NCBI GenBank assembly: GCA_035041965.1
Contig: JAPYMA010001094.1
Location: 1 to 64,000 of the forward strand
Origin: Anisakis pegreffii
Taxonomy: Eukaryota > Nematoda > Chromadorea > Rhabditida > Anisakidae
Reading direction: 5' to 3'
Length of the DNA stretch: 64,000 bases
Below are positions 26,901 to 41,819 of the stretch, piece by piece; the first letter of the stretch is position 1; every line of letters begins with the position of its first letter. The notes beneath the pieces are model-generated. The model ran no database searches. It saw only the letters and a program-made list of their open reading frames with translations, and had not been told where the DNA came from. A program made the translations under genes and the position numbers.

Positions 26901-27860
26901 GCCCATTCCAAATCAATAGATAATAGGAATACTGTGAATTTTTAGGACAAAATTAATTTTCTGCGTTAGCAATGAAATTTTGCTGTATTCTTTGATGAAA
27001 TCCTAACGTTTGAAGTATCTTAGATGAATACCTCACAGTGTTTTTCCAGCTACATCTTAATGTGAGTGAATGAATTCCATTCCACTGACGCAATCTTTTA
27101 ATTTATACTGAAATACTTGGGATATTTACTCGATAAATTCAACAGAACAGAAGCAATCTGTCGACATTAACAACAGTAAGTTTATACAATCTATAACTTT
27201 CGATCTTCTGAGGATGCACAACTCTTTCGAGTAACCTAAAATTATTCTGGAAAACTAAAATTGATGAGATACTCAAAAATTTGGTTGTCAACAATTCTGT
27301 TTAAAATTCGTTGAGATTTCAAAACTAGAATCATTCTACACTGGTCATCAGAATTTCACTCAAAAGGTTGTACGTTTGTATACGACTTATCCGTGATGAG
27401 GTTTCTTTGAAACGCAATCAAATTCCAACAACTCAGTCATTAAATATCGATTGAAAACTACTTTACTCTAACCATAAAATCATCTGAACTGGAAATATCT
27501 TTCGAAGAACAATTCTTCACGGTGAATTCCGGATGGAATTGTAGCACCAACAAACAAATGAAACTGGAGTTCATCTTCAACGGAATGCTAATCAACACAT
27601 AAAGAAGGGCTACTGAGGAGAGTTACTGCTTGAGAATTGACGAAATCGACCAAAGGAATAAAGCAAGAGAACAAGAAGAGCGACGTGGCCCAGCCTCAAC
27701 ATCCATTGACTCACACAGCACAAGCAAACTCGTTGAACATTCTCTCCTATATCACGATATGCTGCCTATAGCCGATACTCAGTCCTAAAATACTATAGCA
27801 CTGCAAATCGACAATAGCACAGAGCATTTGTAGTTATTTCGTGATGGGACGACGAATGAA
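24000..27860. other. Stretch with no supported gene
   Basis: This is the 5' side of the intact EF-1alpha gene and beyond. It contains CCATC/CTATC tetranucleotide runs (about 24230-24260), a GGTGGTGATGGTGG run (about 25050), ACGC repeats (about 25394) and an AC run (about 25516). Reading frames of up to 97 codons here have no supporting signals. Confidence 0.4.
25510..25532. repeat. AC/CA microsatellite
   Basis: A short uninterrupted run of CA dinucleotides lies in non-coding DNA, with an ACGC run 120 bp to the left. Confidence 0.8.
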
Positions 27861-27876
27861 TGTTTCGAATTAAATT

Positions 27877-28113
27877 TCAAACAAACCAACCAATGGTGAT
27901 GATTTCAACGCACAAGCATCGATTGTGCAATATTGATAAATCAGGGTTCAATTCATAGTTTTCATACGTAATCGAATTGCGAAAGTGACTACTGCCTCCC
28001 AACTGAACAACGAAAACACGATCTTGATTTGCACCGTAAAGTCGAACTAAACCAAAATTTTGGCGATGTTCGATAAAATTTAGATCAAGAATGTGTATCG
28101 AAAGATCGATCAT
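27877..28113 (-). CDS. Hypothetical protein, 78 aa, possibly one exon of a larger gene
   Basis: This is an open frame with balanced codon use and a good acceptor (ACTTCAG) about 12 bp before the ATG. It begins MIDLSIHILDLNF and contains LVRLYGANQDRVFVV. No membrane segment or known motif is seen. It could be a last exon or a small gene. I do not recognise it. Confidence 0.3.
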   Translation of the reverse strand: MIDLSIHILDLNFIEHRQNFGLVRLYGANQDRVFVVQLGGSSHFRNSITYENYELNPDLSILHNRCLCVEIITIGWFV

Positions 28114-28545
28114 ATTTCAGGTACTGAAGTTATGAACGATAGGAAGGAAGATTGCGAAAAATTGGTCATAACGGGATGTGCATTTGAGATGAAACTGAAG
28201 AATGCAGTGTTCCTCGAGTGAGGTAAATTTCAAAAAAAAAAATGAAATCAGCATTAAACTGGCGCTGCTGAATATGGTTCTTAGGAGGATCTCACAGGTT
28301 AGCCGTATATATACAAAGCCCGATCCGAAGAGCAATTTTTGTGTTAGAGTCAGGCTTCTTAGCTCGACACTTGAATGTGCTTTCGGAATTACTATTTTAC
28401 TCTTGACGTATGTTTATTTACACTCGCACATACCTCTTCTGTGTAAAGAGTTACCTGAACTCCGGTTGGATACAAAACTTTGCAGTCTGAGTCATAGGTT
28501 TTTTTTTTCCACTGAGCCCCTCTACAATATCAAGTGAGTTGCGAA

Positions 28546-28937
28546 TAGTGTTTGCAAAATATCGACCATTTTCTCTGAATACCGAGATCGGTATTAACAC
28601 CCGGTATCGTTTTTCAATAGCGATACTATACCGGTATTGAAAAGCAACTTTTGAGATATATAAATGTGACTTGTTCAGTACATTACTTTTGAGTCAATGT
28701 GTTCATAAATATTCGAAAAACAATTTATCCAGCAAATCAAGAAATTCAACAAAAAATACAACAAAAAACAAAAATGCTTATGATTCATGCTCCAGTCGTG
28801 ATTGACATACTACCAAATTCACTTAAAATGACGACTTGTGGTATGAATACCGTGAATATGGACATCACGAATCCCGAGATCGGTATCACTTTTCTAATAC
28901 CAGTACTCGGTATTAACGAGATCTCATGCAAACACTA
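28546..28937. mobile_element. hAT-type MITE with 8-bp target duplication
   Basis: This 392-bp element starts TAGTGTTTGCA and ends with the exact inverse TGCAAACACTA. It is flanked on both sides by the 8-bp direct repeat GTTGCGAA (28538-28545 and 28938-28945). Eight-base target duplications are typical of hAT transposons. The interior is AT-rich with short CCGGTATTG/ATACCGG dyads and codes for nothing convincing, so it must be moved in trans. Confidence 0.85.
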
Positions 28938-29091
28938 GTTGCGAAGGCATTCGCAATGCCCGATACATATGCAGACAGAATAAACAATTTGAATCATTTT
29001 GTGTACTAACCCAGTCTATGTTGAGTGTGCTAGTAGAAGCTTATTATTATGATAAGATCAGTGAATAATACTAATATAAGGGTCAATGTGG

Positions 29092-29285
29092 TATTGGTAT
29101 TTGACTGCGTTTAATTATGCAAAGTATTCACGGCGACTAATTATTTACTCGGTTGTGTTCGCTTGGCCTGCTCGCCTAGCCAGCGGGGTGGCGTAAATTG
29201 AGGCTGAAACAATGTGCACGGAAACGCGAGCATTGTGGCCAGCAACGTTATAAACGTTTGATAGCCTGGCCAATCCAGGTAATGA
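29092..29285 (-). mobile_element. Short MITE-like element, copy B
   Basis: This is the reverse-orientation partner of 17690-17886. It keeps CGCCTAGCCAGCGGG and the terminal CTGGCCAATCCAG. Confidence 0.55.
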
Positions 29286-30056
29286 ATTCAACAAACAATT
29301 GTTCAGCCACTGTGGAAAGGCAATTTTTGTTGCTGTTGTTGACAGTTTCTGAGGATGTAGTCATGAATTAAGTCTCAGTATATGGTTAACATTAAGCAAG
29401 AACTTAAAATGCTGAAATGGTGCTTTTGTGACTGAGATTCTTCTCACATAGGATTCTTTCTTTGACGGTTAAGCCGTCGAAAAGAACGGATTTCACGAAC
29501 CTAGCAAGTAGTTAAAGCGTTTGAAAACACATTTGTAGAGCATTAACCAGCTGGTTAATGGAGTGTGTTTGTCAAGAGAGCTAGTAGCTCTGTGAAGATT
29601 AAAAAGCTGTTGATTGCGTGGAATTGGGTTGTTCTTCATATTGTGAGAATGCTATGACAGCTTAACGCTAGACTGTTATTGAATCATGTTTACTAGTGCA
29701 ATACGTGCAGGAGACTGTTTGGAACAGATCTACAAAAATTCAGGTTAAGTAAGATGTGTTCTGAAGTTGTTGATTGAAGTTGCATTTTCCTCAGAGAAGC
29801 GTGACTGTATGTTCTAGTTATGCATTATTGAATCTTTTACAGAGTTTCTCAACCAGGGTGCAAGATAGCATACCAGTGGTTCGACATAACACCTCATTTT
29901 TTATGCATTAAAATGGGCAAGTACGGATTTCAACGCACGTGTATGTGTATGAAGTGAGCGAAGATGATCTTCAACGTGTGATACTCTTTTGTAAAGTCTA
30001 GAACGTTCTCTAATGGTGTTGTCGCGAAATGCGAATCAATCGTTCGTTCTAACTGA

Positions 30057-30094
30057 CCGGTATTCGCCGTAACCGAGATCTCGTTCAAACACTA
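30057..30094. mobile_element. Solo end of a MITE related to 28546-28937
   Basis: The segment reads ACCGGTATT...GAGATCTCGTTCAAACACTA. It resembles the right 40 bp of the complete MITE. No matching left end was found nearby. Confidence 0.5.
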
Positions 30095-30379
30095 TCCACG
30101 CCAGGAACATTCGCTGTAGTGGAACAGAGATATGGAGTGGATGTGGCGAGGATATTTTCAAATTTCATAAAGGGTACGAGCGAAAAAAAGATTGAGACGA
30201 CCGATCACCTCATCGGTTTCGCCTTTTGCTTCAAAGAGCTTCAAAGAGCGGACACCTCATAGCAAATTCGGCAAAGCCAATCAGTCACCGTATCGGGATG
30301 GTACTGCTTTGCTCCGGCATTTAGCGCTCTTCTAATCCTGGCAATGTAAACACGTCAGTCAGCACAGTTGATAACAATT

Positions 30380-30830
30380 CTAAATTCACCACCTTGATCT
30401 GACGTTTGATACGGTATTCAATGATCGAAATGTAAATAAATACAGACAGTTCTGATCTGATTGTCTTGCTCCGACGTTTAATAAAGTATTTAATCTTGAC
30501 ATATTCAAAACAAGTGAGCACAATTCATAACAATTCTGATAACATTGTTTTTATTCGATAGCAGTGTTTGTCATAGCAATTTTTTCATAGGAATGTTTTC
30601 AATTGATGACAGTGTTTGCCATTCATCCACAAACAATAACTCATTTGTGCAAAACAATACTCTGATAAGACTGTACGACATGAACGAATTGAAAGATGAA
30701 TCAAAAACTCAATGATTCATATAACGATCAGTAATTATGACTAAATAGCAATGTTCAGTGGAATATTTCCATTCCACAAGTAGTTCAGTTGCACATCTTG
30801 CGATACGATATGTTGCATAACAATGGTTTG
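30380..30830 (+). repeat. Dispersed repeat, copy 1 (also 31940-32300 and 36816-36940)
   Basis: Shared text includes GTAAATAAATACAG, GACAGTGTTTGCCATT, AACTCATTTGTGCAAAACAA and CAATG..CA.TGGAATATT. The copies are in direct orientation and diverged with indels. The third copy is only the right end and abuts the EF-1alpha duplication. Confidence 0.75.
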
Positions 30831-31270
30831 TAGTAGGGTTGTGTGGAGAGAGAAAAATGAGTCGGGCACGACGAGATGGTCGAAGATGGGACCGGGGACT
30901 CGGAGACGGGGAGTTTCGGGGAGAAAACTCAATCTTTCACCCGTCCCCAACTCCCCGAAACTCTCCGAATCTGGGAATGAATGTGGCTTGCTTCAAGATG
31001 GACGCATTATCAAAATTAGTACAAATTGACCCGCTTTATCAAATTCCGAAGTCGTAGGATTTTTCAAAACTTAAATCTCGGGGTCGGGATCAGAACTGAA
31101 ACTCCTGGATCCCCTGTAAATCCTAGCTGAGACAGGATGGTAGTGGGGCATTAAAGGCAAACATGCGAGCAAAGATGGAATATTCAACTTCGAATTGCTC
31201 GTAAGGGCGCGGTAGATTCGAATTCAGTTTTTTTTTCGGGGAACTTCCGGCGAGACCCCGAAATTATTCA
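30826..31270. repeat. GC-rich dispersed repeat region
   Basis: Several GGGGAGTTTCGGGG and CCCCGAAACTC blocks lie here, related in composition and words to the repeats at 1044, 7112 and 15231. They include an inverted pair at about 30909-30965. Confidence 0.5.
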
Positions 31271-31304
31271 ATATCAACTTCTCGAAAAGAGCCGACAATT
31301 CCGG

Positions 31305-31745
31305 AGACAATGTTTTGAAATCGGAAGGAATTTTAAATGAGTTCTAAAATTCGTAAGTACAGAAAATGCAGGTGGCCTAAAAGAGCTGTGAAAATGAGCT
31401 TGTTTCGGGATAATAAAATACCACTTTAATATCCTTGTTCATTCTGGAACGAAAGCGGACAAATTGCGAAATGCAACTGAACAACTTCAGTGCACAATTC
31501 AGAAACAATTGTAAAAGATATTCTTTGCAAAAAACGTCGAAGGCGAAATGCTTTCTTATTTTCAACAGAGATATTCATCTCTCAGCTGCAAACATTCTAA
31601 TGAGTTCGAGGACAACAAGTCGATTACGATTCGGAAACGAAACAAAATGATTCAGCGAGTGAGTATAAATGATTTTGGTCTGAATTGGCGGCGTTTGATT
31701 GGATTTACAATTAGTTTGAATCTCGCAACATCTACATGTCCATGA
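31305..31745 (+). repeat. 440-bp direct repeat, copy 1 (also 37245-37690)
   Basis: This is almost identical to 37245-37690. Because the two copies lie on either side of the right EF-1alpha arm, the arm may have been inserted within, or duplicated together with, this module. Open frames of about 70 codons exist in both copies but show no sign of coding constraint. Confidence 0.85.
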
Positions 31746-31939
31746 TGGTGGCTATGATCGCTATCACTGATCATGCTATATTGTGGTGATTTGGTTAATT
31801 CTGATCGAAATTAAATGGGGTTATGGCACAATGTATGATGTATCACACAATATACAACTGCGAAGAAATCATTTTACAACTAAGATTGTCAACTTAGAAG
31901 AATCGAAATTGCATTCATTCCATCGAGATTGCTGAGATA

Positions 31940-32300
31940 CGTTTGATACCGTATTTTATGATGGAACTGTAAATAAATACAGTTCTAAACATCTTGCTCT
32001 GACGTTTGATACCGATAGTGAGTTTAATCCTGAAATATTCATAAGAATTGTAATCTTGTTTTCATTGGTTACATTGTTTGTCATAACAATGTTTTTATTT
32101 GATAACAGTGTTTGCCATTGACTAACAGTAACTCATTTGTGCAAAACAAGCTAGCAAACATCTAACAGAATGCTCATTCTGATAAGACTGTCTGGCATGA
32201 ACGAATTAAAAAATGAGTATAAATTCAGTGATGCAAATAACGATCAGTTATAATGGCATCATGGCAATGCCCAATGGAATATTCCCGTCCCGTCAAATAC
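31940..32300 (+). repeat. Dispersed repeat, copy 2
   Basis: This is a diverged direct copy of 30380-30830. An open frame of 93 codons starts at its right end (32253). Confidence 0.7.
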
Positions 32301-32637
32301 CTTGATGATTCTTCGCTTGCAATCCAAGAATCTTTACATTGCAATCGTTGGACACTGAGCGATTGGTTTGCCGATAGCTCTATGCGATCGGCAAAATATT
32401 CGTCATTGAGGCGATTGTTTGTTGGATTGGTGTTCGGCTTTATTCAAATGTGCAATTTATTTATGGCAACGGACATTCGTTACAGCTTGATTGTGGAATG
32501 TTTGATATGCTGTTTAGTACTGATAACTGTTTAGTATTGATACCAAAAGTTTACTGACTTAATACTGTTGCTTGTTTCAAACAGCTACTCTGAACGATCG
32601 TTGGACGAATGTTCAATCAACCAATGAGACTGTATTT

Positions 32638-32745
32638 TCAGGCTCCTTTTGAGTCCCTCTTCCTAGAAATCATTGGGCAATAAGGAATAACAGCCCAAAA
32701 CCTCTGTGCTTGCTAAATCCAAGTTAGAATTTCATGAAGACAGAT
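32638..32745 (-). repeat. Inverted partner of 18518-18640
   Basis: It starts right after a TTTTCAG acceptor. On the plus strand APFESLFLEIIGQ is followed by a stop, so this copy may be or have been a terminal exon. Confidence 0.6.
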
Positions 32746-33124
32746 GATTTCACCTATTTTTTTTTTCGGTCAGACTTTCGCTGACTCGTCACTTTTGTTC
32801 TGAAAAGGAATGCTCATCTTTTCCGACATGAACACATTCAACATGTGTGCGATGTGCATGTTGTCGTGAATGTGCCTTAAGACATGTTTTAATTGGCAAT
32901 TGCTGGCCGTATATCGAGTCGGCAATCGCTTAAGCGGAAGGCCAATTCAACTTAGCAAAAAATGCTGAAATATGTGCCAAAGATGATCTGTCTCTTATCC
33001 CATCATTAACTCTTAACAATTTTGACCGTTGGCTAGGGCAATCATCCCAACTGCCACTTCACGCCTCCTCATAATCACCTTCGCACGAAAACAAGCAAAA
33101 ACTGATCTGTGATTGGCAAAATCC

Positions 33125-33373
33125 CTAACATGAGTTACTGGTAGACTCATCCGGAGCGGTTTCATTGGTTTCATTGATCATTGTTATCATCCTAACTTTT
33201 GGATAGATGAAATCCATTTGGACGTTTCTAAATTCTGCCAAATGAACTCTGAAAAGATTATGCAGATTTTTAAACGGTTTATTCCAAGTCAAATGAGCGG
33301 CTGGATTGCAAATTTTGAAGGAACATTTCAAATTTGAGATCAGCGGACCAATTTTGCCGACAATGAGTGGCAT
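33125..33373 (-). CDS. Hypothetical protein, 82 aa
   Basis: The open frame begins MPLIVGKIGPLISNLK and ends with an acidic tail. Codons look ordinary and no motif was recognised. Its ATG is only 50 bp from that of a divergent open exon at 33424, which makes one of the two doubtful. Confidence 0.25.
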   Translation of the reverse strand: MPLIVGKIGPLISNLKCSFKICNPAAHLTWNKPFKNLHNLFRVHLAEFRNVQMDFIYPKVRMITMINETNETAPDESTSNSC

Positions 33374-33423
33374 TGGAGCGGAAACTGCTACTGTTTTATT
33401 GAAGTTGTTGCACTGTTAACGAA

Positions 33424-33597
33424 ATGTTTTCGCTACTTTTGCGTCAGCGACGTGACTATCGGATCAGTTTTAAAGGAACGAAAATATTTTTTTTAACGAA
33501 TGAGCGATTAGTGGAGCTATTTTTTCAGCAGCCTATCTATCACCGAAATAAACAAGAGTATTGCTGTGATACAATGTATAGACCAAAACTGTTTGTA
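33424..33597 (+). CDS. Candidate first exon, partner exons not found
   Basis: It begins MFSLLLRQRRDYRISF and ends at a CTGTTT|GTAAGT donor. Immediately downstream the EF-1alpha duplication begins, so the rest of the gene may have been displaced by that rearrangement. No homology was recognised. Confidence 0.3.
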
Positions 33598-33849
33598 AGT
33601 AATAGATTTAACAATATTTGTAAACCTTTCTACTTTTCGTCTTGTGACCATGTCATCTTTACAGAGCACAACGACTTCAATTTAAAAACTGAAGTTTCTG
33701 AAGCCTCAACTGATTGACTTCAGATGTCTAGCCTTGGTTAATCCTAGTGGTTTCAAGGTGCGCAGATTAATAGCCTAGGTGCAGGATCAGTCAACTGAAT
33801 CAACTAGCTTCTAGTACACATACGAATCATGTCCAATTCAGTGCGTGCC

Positions 33850-33897
33850 CGTTGTTGGGCAGTGATTAAGAGTGTGCGATTCACGGAAACAGTTTCG
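33850..33897 (+). repeat. Displaced copy of an EF-1alpha intron fragment
   Basis: About 45 bp match 35163-35210, inside the intron before the fifth EF-1alpha exon (shared GTTGTTGGGCA, TGATTAAGAGT). Six differences were seen, all transitions with G or C at this site. It lies at the edge of the duplicated arm, so it marks a rearrangement junction. Confidence 0.8.
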
Positions 33898-33904
33898 TTT
33901 CGTG

Positions 33905-36815
<2,911 letters not shown>

Positions 36816-36940
36816 AGCAATGTTCAGTGGAATATTGCCGTGCCATCAAATCAATGGAGTGTTCCCGTTCCATAAGTAATTCAATTGCACATCTTGCGAT
36901 ATGTTGCACAACAATGGTTTTTTGTTGTGGCAATGTTTAA
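36816..36940 (+). repeat. Dispersed repeat, copy 3 (right end only)
   Basis: It starts exactly where the EF-1alpha arm ends. It matches the CAATGTTCAGTGGAATATT to TTGCACA part of copy 1 near 30750-30830. Confidence 0.65.
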
Positions 36941-37244
36941 TTCCTTCCTTTGTCACTGGTTTGTAGTTTTGATTGGAAATTCGAAAAATTCATTAGCCAA
37001 GTCGTGATTGTGCTGTGTGTTATTTTACAATTGTTGAGTTGACGAAACAGTTAAGATGAAAAAATCGAAGTCATCTCGGCATCAAAAGTTTACGAGTGAT
37101 TGAGGGTTCAGTCTGAGAAGAAATCATTTTGCAATTACCAAGCCCAACAATCATGCCGACATAAATTATGGAAGATTATCAAATTGAAAGATTTGAAGTT
37201 ACTTTCATTCCATCGAGATCGCTGAAATATTGGTCGAGTTTGCT

Positions 37245-37690
37245 GGACAATGTTTTGAAATCGGAAGGAATTTTAAATGAGCTCTGAAATTCGTAAGTAC
37301 AGAAAATGCAGGTGACCTAAAAGAGCTGTGAAAATGAGCTTGTTTCGGGATAATAAAATACCACTTTAACATCCTTGTTCATTCTGGAACGAAACCGGAC
37401 AAATTGCGAAATGCAACTGAACAACTTCAGTGCACAATTCAGAAACGATTGTAAAAGATATTCTTTGCAAAAAACGTCGAAGGGGAAATGCTTTCTTATT
37501 TTCAACAGAGATATTCATCTCTCAGCTGCAAACATTCTAATGAGTTCGAGGACAACAAGTCGATCACGATTCGGAAACGAAACAAAATGATTCAGCGAAT
37601 GAGTATAAATGATTTTGGTCTGAATTGGTAGTATTGGCTTGGACTTAGTTTGAATCTCGCAACATCTACGACGCATTCAAGATGGTGGTT
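37245..37690 (+). repeat. 440-bp direct repeat, copy 2
   Basis: This is the near-identical partner of 31305-31745, on the other side of the right EF-1alpha arm. Confidence 0.85.
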
Positions 37691-37699
37691 ATGATCACT

Positions 37700-40600
37700 G
37701 ATTTAGATTCATTATTAGAAGCACTCAGTGGTAGACGGATGGTGTGTGTTGTTGAAAGGGATGGATCCTTTTTCGTGACTTATCTGCATATATGTGTGCC
37801 TCCGAATTTGCTGTTGATCTATTGTGAGTCGCAAAAATAAGCCCAATTTTCTATTGAAAGTGTCCAATATAGGATGATAATTGTGCTTTGCGTTCAGAGT
37901 CATCGTTGTTGTCATCGTACAATTGAGCAAATGAGAAGAAACTATCATCTCAGAACTATCATGTGCAACATTATTCATTCAATTCATTCACGATGATCCA
38001 AATAGTTGCTTGATTGTTCATTCTTCTTTTATGTTAGAGCTGTTTCATTTGATTTTGTTTACAATTAGTAAGTTGCTTATTGCATTATAACTTTTCTTGA
38101 GATCTAATTGAATATGCATAAACAAATGCATTCACAGTGCAATCAAACGAGCGTTTTTGTTGTGTTCGAAGAGCAGTCAAAATTTTCACATTTTCATTTG
38201 CACTCACAAACAGTTTTCTATCTGCAAGCAACTACCATTCAAAAACTTTTTCTCGACATGTTTTTTGATAGCTATGGAATAGCAATGATTCGAAGGATTC
38301 TCTCAACATTGACGTGTGAATTTAGGGGAGCGATATGATTGAAAAATTGCTTGAATCGTGCTAGAGTTCCTCTATGTTTCCGGATGATAATTTGCAAAAG
38401 TTTGACGCGAATTTGCAGAGGTTCACTTGCTTTCGATATTTGTTATTTCTTAAAACATGAACTGAATGGTTGGCTTGACTTGTTGAAACTGTTGGATTCT
38501 TGAGATATTTTTCTTTCAGTTTTTGTCCTGGGTTCTTGCTGTGTTACTTGTTGAAGAGAGTAACATCGGTGAAGTTTTGTTTATTCGTATCTTGATGATT
38601 TGAGATAAAGATTTCGAAGAAATTTTAAGAGAGTTCTGGAATTTTTATTTGAGTGTAGATTAAGTGCGATTGTGTTGAAGGCAGCCATGTATTTCAAGCG
38701 AATAACACCAAACGATGGATGTAATTATGTTTGGGTTGGATGGGTTTGTTTTGTCAAATTCTTGGTTAGCAGCAATATGTTTGCTTTTTCATTTCACTTT
38801 GGTTGTTTACCGAATAGACCTTTTCAGAGAAACGAAACGCGGTGGTATTCATCAGGATGTTATTGGCGAGATCACAACAAGATGGTTTCAATTTCAAGGA
38901 TTGTTGAGTGGAATGTGCGATCTCTCGCAATTGATCATTCAGCGACGCTTGTTGTCACTCTCTTGCTAATTACATTCGAAAAATCAATTCTGAATTCGGC
39001 TTGAAACAAGATTATTGATGGACGACACTCTTTACATGCTTGTCATTTGAACGGTTTATTTTGTTGGTTGGTATTGCATGCTACTATCATTTACTAGTAC
39101 TGCTACTTTGGCTCAAAAATGAGAGAATAAAAGCAAATTTGACAATGAAATGCCAAAATTTAATTAAAAATGAAACGAAAATGCGAAGTTTTTGAAAATG
39201 ATTTGAATTCATATGAAATGTTTGATAGATTCCATTCATCGTTCATCATCAACAACTATTCAATTTGATTAAATCGTCATGATAATATCGCTCATAATAG
39301 TGGAAAAGAGATAAAAATTTAAGTGTTCGGAGAGGAGCATTCAATTTTGTCCACTAAATTATCGTCATTATCACATAGCACATGATGCTGGTAAGCGTAA
39401 TGAATAAATTCAAATGCTTCTAGTTAATAAGTTTCGCATTCTAGAGTATTGATCACACATTACGAAATTGGTACTTTCATTCTGCGTATGGAACCTAAAC
39501 CCAAGTAAAGATAATGGCTGAAACGAAACAAAATTTCATAAGCTCTTTGTTCATCTTTCGGAGCAAAAAATCTCACTCACTGTACAGCTTAAACATGCCT
39601 AATGGGATTGGTTTCATAAATTCGTTCATTTCTACAGACGTGTTCACGAAGAGCTGTTCAACCAGATCAGAAAAACATTTTCACTGGACAAATCCTCTCT
39701 GGATTGCCCTCTCTGATTAAATTGCGATTGATTTTCAAGTAATGGTGTGTAATTGAGCATGTGTTTAATCTTGAAAATTTGATTGATTCGACGACACATC
39801 GCGTTCAGTGACAATTTTATTGATGTTTTTGAATTGATGAATGGCAAAGAAATTTCTGTCTGAAAAGAAGACAGCTTAGATTGATGAACTGCGATAAGAT
39901 TTATGTTCGATTGAGTTGGTCGAAAATGATGTGTGTGTGTGTGTGTGTGTGAGTAGGAGTAAGGTAATGGTCACAGCTGTTCGTAATGCACATGAATCTG
40001 TTCTATTTAAAAACACTCAGCAGATATGGCTAATTACTTTTATTATTTATCTGTTATCAATAACTTGACGATTTGTTCATTAATTACTACTGAGTTCTCA
40101 ACTATTGGTTTCTTCACTTTGTTCATCGATTTATTCGAGTGATTCTCAATCTCTTGCATCGTTTGCATTTCTTTGGTTATGCGTTGGACCATTATTTCCT
40201 CTGATTCAGCAATCTTTTTTTAAAAAAAAATACTCATGACAATTGGTTTTTTGCAGCATTAGCTTGTGAAATTCTTCATATCCACTCTGAAGTCCGTCCT
40301 AAAATTTCTCCGGATTAGTTCCGCGGGGAATCTCTTCTGTTTGGTGATGCAGATTTGGTTATTTCCGTCACTTTTGCCTGATCACCTAGCATTTGTTAGT
40401 GTTGATCTTCGAAGCTCATTTCCTTTCCAACTTGTTTCTATTGTTTCAATCATCAATCAATTATGTTATTTATTGATTTCGTTTAGGTCTTTGTTGCTTC
40501 CTGAGCTGTTTTTTTTTGTTTTTGTTACGGAAATTACTCGTTTTCTTTCATTCTCGATTCATCGAGCTATTCCTGTAGGAATTCGCTTGATGATATATTT

Positions 40601-41200
40601 TTGTGGTGGTTGATCTTTGCTGCATAAATGAATTAACAGATCAATTATTTACCCTTCGAAGAAATTCTTCGATTCATCATCCCGCACATCTGTGTTCATT
40701 TATCACTAATTTTATGCTTTCTAAGCAACTATGAAATGAATTTGATGTATTATTGAATCTTTATGACGCTTTTTTTGTGAGATTGATACCCTTAGTGTTT
40801 ATGTTTGCGAATGCAAATTAGAAACATCTATAAATAGTGGCGTAGGCAGAAAATTTTTCCATAAGACCGAATTGAAAAATGTGATAAAAATGGCTGACGA
40901 GGAAACCTCACGAAGTTACCCCCGCCTTTCGGAATGAGACCTACATCATTTTGTAGGGCTCATGCAGCTGATCACAGATATGCAAAAAATTTTTGCAGCG
41001 GATAAGGGGGGTCTTATGATAAGGGAGATCTCTTACGCAAATTCATCTCCGTATTATGATCCCATTTGATCCCATCGACTAACTCCATCTATGAAACGTT
41101 CGGAACGATTCACAGAAACTGAATTTATTTCATTTAATTCGATTGAAAAAACTTATTAAATCATCTAAGAACTCATCCTAATCTGTGCAATCAAATTCAC
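37700..41200. other. Stretch with no supported gene
   Basis: Hydrophobic open frames at 38672-39004 and 40266-40613 lack clear splice or start support. A GT dinucleotide run lies near 39930-39952. At about 40842-41030 a GTGGCGTAGGCAG...CTTACGC segment may be a dispersed element. Confidence 0.4.
39930..39952. repeat. GT microsatellite
   Basis: An uninterrupted run of about ten TG units lies in non-coding DNA. Confidence 0.85.
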
Positions 41201-41549
41201 AACAAATGTGCTGATGCTGCTGCTGCTGCTATATTGCTGTTTCAATATCAGTTCATCAGAGCAAATTCTGAGCAGCTGATGCATTCAGCAGGATTTATAA
41301 TTCGATTTTGGTTGCTGCATTTGTTGCCAATTCTACGCAATTATCTAGTGAACATATACATGTTCTTACACAATTCTCACACAATCATCTGCACAATCAG
41401 TGGACATATATACGTTACAAAATTACATTTTGCTTCGAAGTTTGCCATTTTAAGATTAGGCAAAAAATTCTTGCGTGAAAATTGCATTGGTTGTGAATTT
41501 GTCAAATTCAGAGCTGAACTGAAAATTCATGTAAAAATTCACAGTTTAT

Positions 41550-41819
41550 ATGCTCGAAACTAGCAGCAGTCTTAAGTTCTCAGATAATGATTCACTGGTC
41601 ACACGTTCGTTGTGGCTGCTGTTCGTTTGTTGCTTTTTCTCAGTTACACTTTCATTTTGCATTGATGGAATGAGGAGAGAACACTCGTTTCTGTGTATTC
41701 ATATCGAGCCAACACACGGGATAGTTAGCCAACGTCAACGTGACGAACTGTGCAGTGGCTTAGTTGAGCGGATGTCAGACGTGGACACTGACTGGCATGA
41801 TTCGTGTTCGCATGAATAA
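41550..41819 (+). CDS. Hypothetical single-exon membrane or secreted protein, 89 aa
   Basis: The open frame begins MLETSSSLKFSDND and has one hydrophobic stretch (LWLLFVCCFFSVTLSF, residues about 22-37). A hydrophilic part rich in acidic residues and cysteines ends DWHDSCSHE. This layout suggests a signal anchor or a late signal peptide. No family was recognised and no clear poly(A) signal is near. Confidence 0.35.
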   Translation: MLETSSSLKFSDNDSLVTRSLWLLFVCCFFSVTLSFCIDGMRREHSFLCIHIEPTHGIVSQRQRDELCSGLVERMSDVDTDWHDSCSHE

